Assembly: GCF_002154725.1 (NCBI RefSeq)
Contig: NZ_MTAW01000036.1
Coordinates: 1-64,000, forward strand
DNA: 64,000 bases
Direction: 5' to 3'
Source of the DNA: Nostoc sp. 106C
GTDB taxonomy: Bacteria; Cyanobacteriota; Cyanobacteriia; Cyanobacteriales; Nostocaceae
Shown here: positions 53,656 to 62,388 of the stretch, in pieces
Layout of the letters: each line of letters begins with the position of its first letter
How positions within the stretch are numbered: the stretch's first letter is position 1
Program-made: the position numbers and the translations under genes
Notes under the pieces: model-generated
Databases searched by the model: none
What the model was told of the DNA's origin: nothing
Seen by the model: the letters and a program-made list of their open reading frames with translations, nothing else

Positions 53656-55785
53656 TTAACGCGGTGGCTGATTTGGAGCAAGGGGATTAGGAAGTCGGAT
53701 AATTGGTACAATTACAGGCTGTGGTTTTTCAGTTTGTAATTGATTCTGTGCTTGCTTGCTTGCTTCTATTGCTTGTTGGTAGTCGGGCTTATATTTTATT
53801 GCTTGGGCATAAGATGCGATCGCATCTTGAAAGCGTTTCAAATTTACTAGAGCATTACCTCTGCTATACCAACTTTCGTAGTGGTCTGGCTTGTAACGAA
53901 CTGCTCTATTATAAGATGCGATCGCATCTTCGTATTTCTGTAAATTGTATTGAGAATTTCCCAAGTTATACCAAACTTGATAATCATTGCGCTTCAACGC
54001 TATGGCTTTATTGTAAGATTGAATTGCTTCTAGATAGCGTTGGCTTTGATGTAGTGCCCAACCTCGGCTGTACCATACTTGGTAGTTATCGGAATTATAT
54101 TTAATTACTTGGTCGAAAGATGCAACTGCTTCTGGATAACGTCGTAAAGTAATCAGAACATTGCCCCTAGATAACCAAGCTTGGTAATAATCTGGTTTAT
54201 ATTGCACTGCTTTGTCATAATCTCTAAATGCATCTTCGTAGCGATTTAGATTTACTAGAGAATTGCCGCGACTATACCACCCTGTATCATAATCTGGTTT
54301 TAATTCTATAGCTTTATCGTAGGCTGTAATTGCATCTTCGTAACGTTTTAAATTATGTAGTGCTAGTCCTTTGTTATACCAAGCAAGGTAATAATTTTTT
54401 TGAAATTCAATTGCTTGGTCGTAAGCTTTTATGGCATTTTCATATTGTTTTAAGGTACTAAAAGCTTCACCTTTAGCATTCCAGATTTCAGGAGAGTTAT
54501 TTTCTAATTGTAGGGCTTTGTCAAAAGAGGCGATCGCTTCTTTATAGCGCTGTGAATTTTCCAACACAAATCCTCTACTGCTCCAAGCTTCTAAGTAATC
54601 TGGCTGAATTTGAATTGCTTTATCATATGCCGCCAGAGCTTCTTTGTATTGTTTTAATGCAGATAGACTGTTGCCCCGACCATACCACCCTTGAGCATAA
54701 TTTGGTCTGATATCAACTGCTTTATTATAGGCAGCAAGTGCGTCTTGATAGCGTTGTAAGTCATACAGTGTATTACCTTGTTTATATAATTCTGTGGCGT
54801 TATTTGTATGAATACCGTCAATAATAAATATAGAACCTGCTCCAGTTACACCTAAGATAAATACTGCTGCTAAAAGCTTATGAATTATATCTTTTCTATA
54901 TCTATATTTTTTTAAATTCTTAAATGGTAACGCTGGAGTTAATGCGATTGTTTGAGGAGCCGGTTGTGTTAACTCTCTTAGCGCCTTTAATGCATCCGTT
55001 GCTGAAGCGTAGCGCTGCCGAAAGTCATAACATACCATTTTGTTTAATACTTGTGCAAATTCTGGAGAGACTTTGGTGTGATTTTGCCAGATAATCTCAT
55101 AAGTATCGGCATCTTTTTCTAATTGTTCAGGAGATAATCCTGTGAGAGCTTGAATCGCAATTATTCCCACTGCATAAATATCACTGCTAAATTTAGGATT
55201 ACCTTGCGCTTGTTCCCCAGGAAGATAGCCAGGCGTACCGATAGCAACAGTAGATTTAGTTTGTCCTTGTGGCGTAACTACTTGGGTGGTAATTTGTTTA
55301 ACTGCACCAAAATCAATTAATACTAACTTGCCATCTTGTTGGCGTCTGAGTACATTGCACGGATTGACATCGCGGTGAATTACTTTTTGTTGGTGAACAA
55401 ACTCTAAAATTTCTAGAATTTCTATCAACAGGGAAATTACCTCATCTTGGCTAAAAGTTTTCCCTGGCGTTAATTCTTGACTTAAGTCATGACCTTCGAT
55501 AAATTCTTGTACCAGATAGAATTCTGCGTTTTCTTCAAAGTATGCTAAAAGTTGGGGAATATAATCATGAGTGCCTAATTTATACAGAACTTGAGCTTCT
55601 GTATCAAATAAACGTCTAGCAGTCTCTAAAGTGACTGGATCATTTGCCTGAGGCTTGAGTTTTTTCACAACACATTGAGGAGATCCCGGCAATTGAGTAT
55701 CACAAGCGATAAAGGTTTCCCCAAATCCCCCACCACCCAAATGGCTAATAATTTGGTATCTTCCAACAAGTGTGTTTCCCAGCAT
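53656..55785 (-). CDS. Ser/Thr protein kinase with TPR array and altered catalytic loop
   Basis: A 709-residue protein. The kinase domain (about 8-270) has LGGGGFGETF, Lys41 and LIDFGAVK. The catalytic loop reads HRDVNPCNV: the Lys after HRD is Asn141. A membrane helix follows (about 305-325), then about ten 34-residue TPR repeats (YxxGxxLxxLxRYxEAxxxYDKAI) and a Pro-rich end. Kinases of this build are common in cyanobacteria. The Lys to Asn change may lower or abolish phosphotransfer, so a pseudokinase or scaffold role is possible. Confidence 0.88.
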   Translation of the reverse strand: MLGNTLVGRYQIISHLGGGGFGETFIACDTQLPGSPQCVVKKLKPQANDPVTLETARRLFDTEAQVLYKLGTHDYIPQLLAYFEENAEFYLVQEFIEGHDLSQELTPGKTFSQDEVISLLIEILEILEFVHQQKVIHRDVNPCNVLRRQQDGKLVLIDFGAVKQITTQVVTPQGQTKSTVAIGTPGYLPGEQAQGNPKFSSDIYAVGIIAIQALTGLSPEQLEKDADTYEIIWQNHTKVSPEFAQVLNKMVCYDFRQRYASATDALKALRELTQPAPQTIALTPALPFKNLKKYRYRKDIIHKLLAAVFILGVTGAGSIFIIDGIHTNNATELYKQGNTLYDLQRYQDALAAYNKAVDIRPNYAQGWYGRGNSLSALKQYKEALAAYDKAIQIQPDYLEAWSSRGFVLENSQRYKEAIASFDKALQLENNSPEIWNAKGEAFSTLKQYENAIKAYDQAIEFQKNYYLAWYNKGLALHNLKRYEDAITAYDKAIELKPDYDTGWYSRGNSLVNLNRYEDAFRDYDKAVQYKPDYYQAWLSRGNVLITLRRYPEAVASFDQVIKYNSDNYQVWYSRGWALHQSQRYLEAIQSYNKAIALKRNDYQVWYNLGNSQYNLQKYEDAIASYNRAVRYKPDHYESWYSRGNALVNLKRFQDAIASYAQAIKYKPDYQQAIEASKQAQNQLQTEKPQPVIVPIIRLPNPLAPNQPPR

Positions 55786-55849
55786 CAGGTTTGCCTAGTT
55801 GAGCGCGATATTATCTAATTTCAATCTTGGCACAGGCTAACCGGATTCG

Positions 55850-55973
55850 GCGCGAGAAGGGGCGGGGGACAAGAGAGTGTGGGGAGTGTGGGGGGTGTGG
55901 GAGTTTTCTTCACCATCTCTCCTACATGCCTAATGCCCAATGACAAATGACAAATGACAAATGACAATTCTCA
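55850..55973. repeat. Spacer repeats before the rhomboid-like gene
   Basis: GTGTGGGGAGTGTGGGGGGTGTGGGAG is followed by ATGACAAATGACAAATGACAAATGACAA, a heptamer run of the same family as at 33593. The rhomboid start is 8-10 bases after the run. Confidence 0.75.
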
Positions 55974-56672
55974 ATGATTCCTATTAGTGATAATATTCAT
56001 ATTCGGCATCGACCGATTATTAATTACTGGCTGGTTGGCATTAATATTGCAATATTTTTATGGGAAATTCAACTGGAATTAGGTGATAAATTAGCCGACT
56101 TTGTTTTCAGTTGGGGTATAATTCCAGCGCAGATTACTGGAGCAATTACAAATGCCTTCGTTAACCCGGCAGCTTGGATAATTGTATGCTGGCGGTTGAT
56201 TTGTTTGCCTTTAGGAATGTTTTTACACGGTAGCTTTAGTCAAATATTAGGAAATTTATTATTTTTATGGGTTTTTGGCAAGACTTTAGAAAATATACTT
56301 GGTCATAAACGCTATTTAGGATTTTACTTATTAAGTGGGATTGTAACAGGAATAGTACAAATATTAGCTCAACCAAGTTTGACAGTTCCATTGATTGGAG
56401 CGAATGGTGCGATCGCATCTATTTTAGGGGCATATGTTATGAAGTTTCCTAAAGCCAAAATTGACACTATTCTACCCCTAGTATTTGTATATATTCCCGT
56501 TGAATTACCAGCTTTTGTTTATTTATTTTGGTGGTTTATTCAACAGGTTTTTTATGGCATAGGTAGTTTAAATATTCCTCCTGTAGGTGTTAATCAATTT
56601 AGCCTCGCTTACTGGACACAGGCAGCGGGATTATTGATTGGTGCAGTCTTTATGCGATTTCAGAGAAGATGA
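55974..56672 (+). CDS. Rhomboid-family membrane protein lacking catalytic residues
   Basis: A 232-residue protein with six hydrophobic segments. It keeps the rhomboid features FLHGSFSQILGN (His85, Asn94) and the fold, but the catalytic Ser in GxSG is Asn144 (GANGAIAS, codon AAT) and the His of the sixth helix is Gln216 (AYWTQAAGL, codon CAG). The usual second His of HxxxHxxxN is Gln90. Such a protein cannot be a serine protease of the rhomboid type and may act as a pseudoprotease that binds clients. It lies upstream of hsp20. Confidence 0.85.
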   Translation: MIPISDNIHIRHRPIINYWLVGINIAIFLWEIQLELGDKLADFVFSWGIIPAQITGAITNAFVNPAAWIIVCWRLICLPLGMFLHGSFSQILGNLLFLWVFGKTLENILGHKRYLGFYLLSGIVTGIVQILAQPSLTVPLIGANGAIASILGAYVMKFPKAKIDTILPLVFVYIPVELPAFVYLFWWFIQQVFYGIGSLNIPPVGVNQFSLAYWTQAAGLLIGAVFMRFQRR

Positions 56673-56928
56673 AAGTATAGTAAAGTAATTGTGACAAAAA
56701 AGAATAGGAGATATGTAAATCTAAACTCATAAATGATTACCTATGAACTTGCTTCAAAATAAAAATTATACTTGTTGGCATCTGGGTTTTTTGATAACAA
56801 ATTGTCAAAATTATAATTAAGTACGGTTATTGCTATAGACATTTGCTAAAAAACCGAACCTACTAGGTTTTAAAGTTACTCTAATCTAATAACTAGGAAG
56901 TTTGAGATTGAGCTTCCAAAAACCAAAG

Positions 56929-56948
56929 ATTGCTTCTAATGAGGTGAT
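56929..56948 (+). promoter_or_regulatory. Putative RNA thermometer masking the hsp20 ribosome-binding site
   Basis: AUUGCUUC (56929-56936) pairs with GAGGUGAU (56941-56948) around UAAU, closing the Shine-Dalgarno sequence GAGG in an 8-bp stem with several G-U pairs, four bases before the ATG. Small heat-shock genes, including one in Synechocystis, are controlled by such thermometers. Prediction only. Confidence 0.45.
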
Positions 56949-56951
56949 ACT

Positions 56952-57422
56952 ATGGCACTCATTCGTTGGGACCCCTTCCGAGATATTGAACGGTTAGAAC
57001 CATTCCGCGACATTGATACTTTACAGCGGCAAATGAATCGCTTGTTTGATAGGTTAACGCCAACAAGTAATGGTGGTGAAAGTATGGGATTTGGCTTCGT
57101 TCCTGCTGCTGAAATGGAAGAAACTGATGACGCAATTCACCTAAGGCTAGAAGTCCCTGGCTTGGATGCTAAAGATATTAATGTAGAAGTAACTGCTGAC
57201 GCAGTTTCTATTAGCGGCGAGCGGAAGACTGAAACTAAGACTGAAGAAAAAGGTATAGCTCGCTCTGAGTTCCGCTATGGAAGATTTCAGCGGGTGATTC
57301 CACTACCAGTCCAAATTCAAAATGATAAGGTAGAAGCCGAATACAAAGATGGCATTCTCAGGCTAACCTTGCCGAAATCTTTGTCAGACAAGCAAAAAAC
57401 TGTCAAGGTTAATATTGGTTAA
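56952..57422 (+). CDS. Small heat-shock protein (alpha-crystallin family)
   Basis: A 156-residue Hsp20 chaperone. The N-terminal RWDPFRDIERLEPF is typical of class A Hsp20. The alpha-crystallin domain (about 45-145) includes DDAIHLRLEVPGLDAKDINVEV and EFRYGRFQRVIPLP, and the conserved beta-strand end KDGILRLTLPK. It holds unfolding proteins under heat or oxidative stress. GAGG lies upstream of the ATG within a candidate thermometer hairpin. Confidence 0.93.
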   Translation: MALIRWDPFRDIERLEPFRDIDTLQRQMNRLFDRLTPTSNGGESMGFGFVPAAEMEETDDAIHLRLEVPGLDAKDINVEVTADAVSISGERKTETKTEEKGIARSEFRYGRFQRVIPLPVQIQNDKVEAEYKDGILRLTLPKSLSDKQKTVKVNIG

Positions 57423-57556
57423 TTAAAAATTTTCGCTCTGATTTATTAGCTTTGGCTAAGATGGCGATCGCATCTGGTTTGATAGTTCAGGTGCGATCGC
57501 TTTTTATAATTTCACATATCACCAAAGCAATCATTTTTAAAATTGGTATTACTATT

Positions 57557-60500
57557 TCAAACGAGCAAGTTGATAATCATCTCTAATAATTCTGTTGGCT
57601 CTACTGGTTTAGCAAGATGCTTGTTAAACCCGGCGCTCAATGCTTGCTGTGCGTTAATTTGTCCAGCATAAGCAGTAATTGCGATCGCGGGAATTTGACC
57701 CCCTTGTTCCGGTGACAACATTCTTACTTGGTTGATTAACATCCAACCATCGACTTCTGGCATTCCTATATCGCTTAACAGTATATCTGGCTGGGACTGG
57801 GTTAAAGCAGCGAGTGCTTCCGCAGCTGATGCCGTGGCTGTGACATTTGCCCCGTACTCTTCTAAGAAAAAGCTGAGAAAATCCCTTGTATCTGTATCAT
57901 CATCCACTAATAAAATCTGTACACCATTTAAATCTAAAGCTGGCTGAGGCTCTGTAGTGTCATTGTTCACCGGCGATCGCTGTTGCATTAGTGGAAGTTT
58001 GACAATAAAAGTTGCTCCCTGTCCTTCACCTTGACTCTGTGCTTGGACTGTTCCGCCATGTAGTTCGACTAAGTGGCGGACAATTGCTAGCCCCAACCCT
58101 AGTCCGCCAAACTTTCTTGTACTGGTACTGTTTTCTTGGCGGAAGTAGTCAAACACATAGGGCAGAAAATCGCTGCTGATACCTTTACCAGTGTCGCTAA
58201 TTGTAATTTGAGCTTGAGTACCAATCTGTTCCAGTCGAATATCTACCCGCCCCCCTTCTGGGGTAAACTTAACGGCATTAGAAAGTAAATTCCAAACAAT
58301 TTGCTGTAATCGGCTGGAATCTCCCAACACTTGCCCAACTTCGGGATCTCGCATTGTGTGTATTGCAATTGACTTGGCTTCTGCTGAGAGCCTGACTGTC
58401 TCCATTGCGGCGGTAATTACAGATACCAAATCGACTGGGCTACTATTGAGGCTAAGTTTGCCTTGGAGAATCCGGGAGATATCCAAGAGGTCTTCAATTA
58501 GTTCAGCTTGTAACCTAGCATTACGCTCAATGGTCTTTAAAGCATAAGCGCTGGTTTGGTCGTCAAGATTTTGGGTTTGGAGTAGATTCGACCACCCCAG
58601 AATCGGATTAAGTGGCGATCGCAATTCATGGGAAAGAACTGCCAGAAATTCATCCTTAATTCGGTTAGCTGTTTCTGCTGCTTCTCGTGCAGTTTGTTCA
58701 GCGGTGTAGAGTCGCGCATTATCAACGGCTGTGGCAGCGCGGCGAGCCAGTTCTTCAGTTAAGATGAGGTTGCGATCATCGTAATCACGGCCCGAAGTAG
58801 ATACTAAAGTTATCGCTCCCAACACCCGCCCCCCAACAATCAGCGGCACACACATACCAGACTTAGGCTTTAGCTCCTGCAAAAGTTGCAGATGACTATC
58901 ATTCTGACTGACCGCTTGCATTTTTTGCCCAGGGATAAAATGAGTAATTTGTGGCTTACCTGAGCGAATCACCTCAGCAACACCTTCAGTTCGCGCTAAA
59001 TCAGGGGGATAGTTTTTTAACTGTTCTACCAATTGCTGTTTTGTTGGATCGGCATGGGCTGTTGCTACCCGATGAACTGACTGATTCTCATCAACAATAT
59101 CAACTACGCACCAATCAGCAATTTCAGGCACTATCAACTGCGCCAAACTAGCTAAAGTTGTTTCATAATCCAGTGATGAAGCTAAAATACCGCTAGCTTC
59201 AGCCAGAAAGATCTGTCTTTCTTCCTCTTGCTTGCGCTCTGTAATATCACGAGAGGATGCTTGTATTTCTATAATTTCCTGAGTTTGCAGATCGTGGATG
59301 GCGCGAACTTTTGCCTCCAGCCAAACATAATGTCCGTCTTTGTGAACAGCCCGATGCGTTACGGTATAAATATCTGGTAAATCTGCATTGCTTGGGTAAT
59401 TTTTAGCAATTTCCGCCAGATCCTCTGGGTGAACAAACTCATAGTTAAAACGACCGATCATTTCCTCTGGTTCATAGCCTAAAATTGTGCGGCAGGCTGG
59501 GGAAATGTACAGCATATTTCCATTGGCTGTATGACGTGAAATCATATCAGTGGAATTCTCTGCTAGTAGTCGAAACCGGGTCTCACTTTCTTGGAGTGCT
59601 GCTTCTGCTTGCTTACGCTCAGTAATTTCTTCACAAGTTGCACCCACCCAAGTGATTTTATTGGGTAGTGCGATCGGGTAGTAATTGACCGACCAGTACC
59701 TTAGCTTACCGGGTGCAGCGGGGGTTTCGCCACTTGCTTCCTGGGCAACAATAGATTCTCCTGTCTCAACTACATGACGAAAAGCTGCCATAACTTCCGC
59801 ATCTACTTCAGGTAGTAGTTCAGCAACAGTCTTACCAATATGTGCTTCTTGAGGCAGACCATTAATTTCAGCTAAAGCGTTATTTAAGCGCACGTATCTT
59901 AAATTTTCATCCCAGATTCCAATACCGATAGGCGCGTTGTTAAAGAGAGTATCGAGTAGGGTATTGGTTTCAAGTAAGCGAGTTCGCTCTGTTTCTAATT
60001 GCCGCAGCAGTATCTCTCGTTCCGCCTCGGCTTGCTTGTGTTCAGTAATATCAACACACATTCCTACCCATTCTTGGATTTCGCCTGTTTCATCGAGTAT
60101 GGGTACGCTACGGATACTCATGTGACGGTATTCGCCGTCATGTCGGCGTACACGATATTCCGCCACTGCAATACTGCGTGTAGCATAAACTGCTTTCCAG
60201 ATAGCAGCTATTGATTGCCGATCTTCTGGGTGGATTGCGTCAAGCCAACCCCACCCTTTGTAGTGCGCGGGAGTTTGTCCTGTAAAAACCTGCCAAGTAG
60301 GAATTTCTTCGACAACATTGCCCCAAGGTGCCGCAGTCCAGATAATCGCGGCACTGGACTCTGCTAGGGAACGGTAGCGTGCTTCGCTCTGACTTAGTAG
60401 AGATTCCATGCGTTTGCGCTCGATGAACTGACCAATTTGACTAGCGATCGCCTTCAGGAATTCAGTATCAGGTTCAAGAATTCGCTGGCTAAAACATTCG

Positions 60501-61231
60501 ATTACACCCAAAATTTCACTACCCAACTCAATGGGAAATCCTATAGCCGCTTGCAACTCACTGTCTTCCCTACTCCCCTCTCTCTGCTCCCAAACAGCCT
60601 GACCACTTGCCCAAACCCGATTGGGTAAACCTTGACCAATCTCAGAGTTTGTCTGTTGGTAAAATGCTCGGCAATCCTCTATTTTTAAAGAGGATGATTG
60701 CCAAGTATTGATGCAACGCAAGGCATTAATTTGTAGGTCTACACTCCAGAAAATACCAGCTTGCCATCCCAGATTTTCACAAAGAGATTGCAGCACTTTT
60801 GGCAGAGCATTGGCAACAGTTGTAGCCTCAGCCAGAATGTTAGTAATTGCATACTGTGCGGCTTGATACTGTTGGCTACGCTTGCGTTGAGTAATATCCG
60901 TAATGAACATTGCTACGCCGTTTTCTGAGGGATAAATATGGTTTTCCCACCAGCGATGCGAAATTGGAAAGAAATACTCAAAATCAACTGCTACTTGTTC
61001 GGTAACAGCTCGATATAGTTCTGCTTGCAGTTGACTATTGACTGTCTCAGGAAATAATTCCCATATAGTTTTACCCAAAAAACTTTCTTGATTAATCCCA
61101 GCTAGTTCAGCTGCCTTGTCATTAACATAGGTGTAGCGCCATTGATTGTTCAACATGAAAAAAGCGCTGCCAATCTTGGCTAAGACTTGTGCAATTTCTT
61201 GGGGGATACTTGCCTTGACTTCAGCAGTCAC
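57557..61231 (-). CDS. Hybrid sensor histidine kinase (PAS/GAF, HisKA, HATPase, receiver)
   Basis: A 1224-residue protein starting at GTG 61231 (MTAEVKASIP). Order by eye: PAS (about 10-115), GAF (130-270), PAS (285-400), PAS (420-545), PAS (555-675), GAF (690-840), HisKA with FLAVLSHELRSPLNPILGW (about 865-930), HATPase with NLLSNAVKFTP and GLGLGLAIV, and receiver with LVDDDTDTRD, SDIGM and HLAKPVEP. It has no membrane segment. The HisKA-to-receiver region is closely similar to the kinase at 28272-31850. Its GTG overlaps the TGA stop of the XRE gene, as in the first pair. Confidence 0.93.
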   Translation of the reverse strand: MTAEVKASIPQEIAQVLAKIGSAFFMLNNQWRYTYVNDKAAELAGINQESFLGKTIWELFPETVNSQLQAELYRAVTEQVAVDFEYFFPISHRWWENHIYPSENGVAMFITDITQRKRSQQYQAAQYAITNILAEATTVANALPKVLQSLCENLGWQAGIFWSVDLQINALRCINTWQSSSLKIEDCRAFYQQTNSEIGQGLPNRVWASGQAVWEQREGSREDSELQAAIGFPIELGSEILGVIECFSQRILEPDTEFLKAIASQIGQFIERKRMESLLSQSEARYRSLAESSAAIIWTAAPWGNVVEEIPTWQVFTGQTPAHYKGWGWLDAIHPEDRQSIAAIWKAVYATRSIAVAEYRVRRHDGEYRHMSIRSVPILDETGEIQEWVGMCVDITEHKQAEAEREILLRQLETERTRLLETNTLLDTLFNNAPIGIGIWDENLRYVRLNNALAEINGLPQEAHIGKTVAELLPEVDAEVMAAFRHVVETGESIVAQEASGETPAAPGKLRYWSVNYYPIALPNKITWVGATCEEITERKQAEAALQESETRFRLLAENSTDMISRHTANGNMLYISPACRTILGYEPEEMIGRFNYEFVHPEDLAEIAKNYPSNADLPDIYTVTHRAVHKDGHYVWLEAKVRAIHDLQTQEIIEIQASSRDITERKQEEERQIFLAEASGILASSLDYETTLASLAQLIVPEIADWCVVDIVDENQSVHRVATAHADPTKQQLVEQLKNYPPDLARTEGVAEVIRSGKPQITHFIPGQKMQAVSQNDSHLQLLQELKPKSGMCVPLIVGGRVLGAITLVSTSGRDYDDRNLILTEELARRAATAVDNARLYTAEQTAREAAETANRIKDEFLAVLSHELRSPLNPILGWSNLLQTQNLDDQTSAYALKTIERNARLQAELIEDLLDISRILQGKLSLNSSPVDLVSVITAAMETVRLSAEAKSIAIHTMRDPEVGQVLGDSSRLQQIVWNLLSNAVKFTPEGGRVDIRLEQIGTQAQITISDTGKGISSDFLPYVFDYFRQENSTSTRKFGGLGLGLAIVRHLVELHGGTVQAQSQGEGQGATFIVKLPLMQQRSPVNNDTTEPQPALDLNGVQILLVDDDTDTRDFLSFFLEEYGANVTATASAAEALAALTQSQPDILLSDIGMPEVDGWMLINQVRMLSPEQGGQIPAIAITAYAGQINAQQALSAGFNKHLAKPVEPTELLEMIINLLV

Positions 61232-61476
61232 AGTTTCTGCTCCTGTTTTTGAAAGTACTTGGCTAAAAGATCCTCACCAAGTTCTCCCATCTGATGCAAC
61301 AGATCTTGAATCTGTTTCATAGCCAGTGGTGAAGGTTGCGCTCGTCCGTTTTCCCATCGGTTGATACTGTGAAACGAAACTCCTAGCCTCTTGGCTAATT
61401 TTACCTGTGAAAGTTTTAGGCGCTGCCGAATTTCAATCACCAACTGTGCCACCTCTAGCTGTGCGATCGCAGGCAT
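61228..61476 (-). CDS. XRE-type HTH regulator coupled to a histidine kinase
   Basis: An 82-residue protein (MPAIAQLEVAQLV) with the XRE HTH, LKLSQVKLAKRLGVSFHSI then NRWENGRAQPSPLAMKQIQDLL. It is recognisably homologous to the XRE at 27985 (KLxQxKxAxxLGVxF, WxNG, PSxLAxKQI, LLxQ). The stop overlaps the kinase start in GTGA. Confidence 0.85.
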   Translation of the reverse strand: MPAIAQLEVAQLVIEIRQRLKLSQVKLAKRLGVSFHSINRWENGRAQPSPLAMKQIQDLLHQMGELGEDLLAKYFQKQEQKL

Positions 61477-62132
61477 AAGGCAATTTTACTGTTAATTTTT
61501 TCCCTGATCTTGGACTATAGCAGATGCTATAACTGCCCTTACATCTATCCCAAGTCATAGTAGATGGAGCGCACCAAGGTGAATCAAAATTCGGGTGTAG
61601 GGATGTGGAAAGAACATCAATTATCAAACACAGACATCCTAGCTTCTAAACCAACAAGGGTTTAAATTTCTAGTGCATTTTGCCCTTATAACCCTTTTTT
61701 TTTACTGTTTACTTGGCTAGGGTCATCAGGAGTTGTTATGAAAAAATAACTTTTGCTGCAACAAAAATCACTAAAGTATGAATTACTTTAAAATCAAAAT
61801 TCTTCTCAGAGGATGTATCTTGAAATATTAGATATTTTGTTCTTACTCCCCAGCCAACTGGGAACGGGGGGGAAGTACAGCCTTTGGATCTCTCTTTTTT
61901 AAGAGTGAGTTAGAGGAAGCTGCAATAACTTCGTGTATCACTAAAGACTTTTGAGACAGCCTCTGAAGATGGTAAATAATTTTTATTTACAAACTTTGGG
62001 GGGGTTGTGTCATTACCGAGTCTATAGCTTAAGCTAGAAAATTCTCTAAAATCGGCAAGTTGATACACACTGATGCTATTTCATTTGCTTGAATAGCTAT
62101 ATTGATAGGACGGAAATTCACAACTCGTGATT
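61477..62132. other. Non-coding 656-base gap
   Basis: No convincing gene or repeat was seen. It contains runs of T and G (about 61690, 62000) and holds the promoters for the XRE pair (minus strand) and the zinc-ribbon pair (plus strand). Confidence 0.45.
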
Positions 62133-62378
62133 ATGGCTAGTAAGTTAATAGACGTTAGAGAGTATACGGTCAGAGCGCATAAAAGAGAGATTCACACTCG
62201 TGTTTTTAACTTTATCTGCAAGCAGTGCAATGAGAGTACAAAACGCGAGACTTTTGGACCTCGACCGTTATATTGTGAACAATGTCGCCCTCCCCAAGCG
62301 CCCAAAAAACCGCAACAACCAGCGACAAAAGCCAAACCTAGACCAATGACTTACAAAAGTAAATCTGATTTAGATTGA
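62133..62378 (+). CDS. Small zinc-ribbon-like protein
   Basis: An 81-residue protein from ATG 62133 ([18 protein letters not shown]). Two CxxC pairs (CKQCN, CEQCR) 20 residues apart suggest a zinc ribbon, followed by a Pro/Lys/Gln-rich tail. It appears to be a conserved cyanobacterial hypothetical protein. It is followed after 10 bases by a gene on the same strand, so probably co-expressed. Nucleic-acid binding is a reasonable guess only. Confidence 0.7.
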   Translation: MASKLIDVREYTVRAHKREIHTRVFNFICKQCNESTKRETFGPRPLYCEQCRPPQAPKKPQQPATKAKPRPMTYKSKSDLD

Positions 62379-62388
62379 TTAACACCTT

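Noticed and set aside
53633-53657. Hairpin AATCGCCT...AGGCGATT between the kinases as a terminator
   Set aside because: No T-run on either strand and it overlaps the stop codon of the minus-strand kinase; kept only as a possible weak signal.
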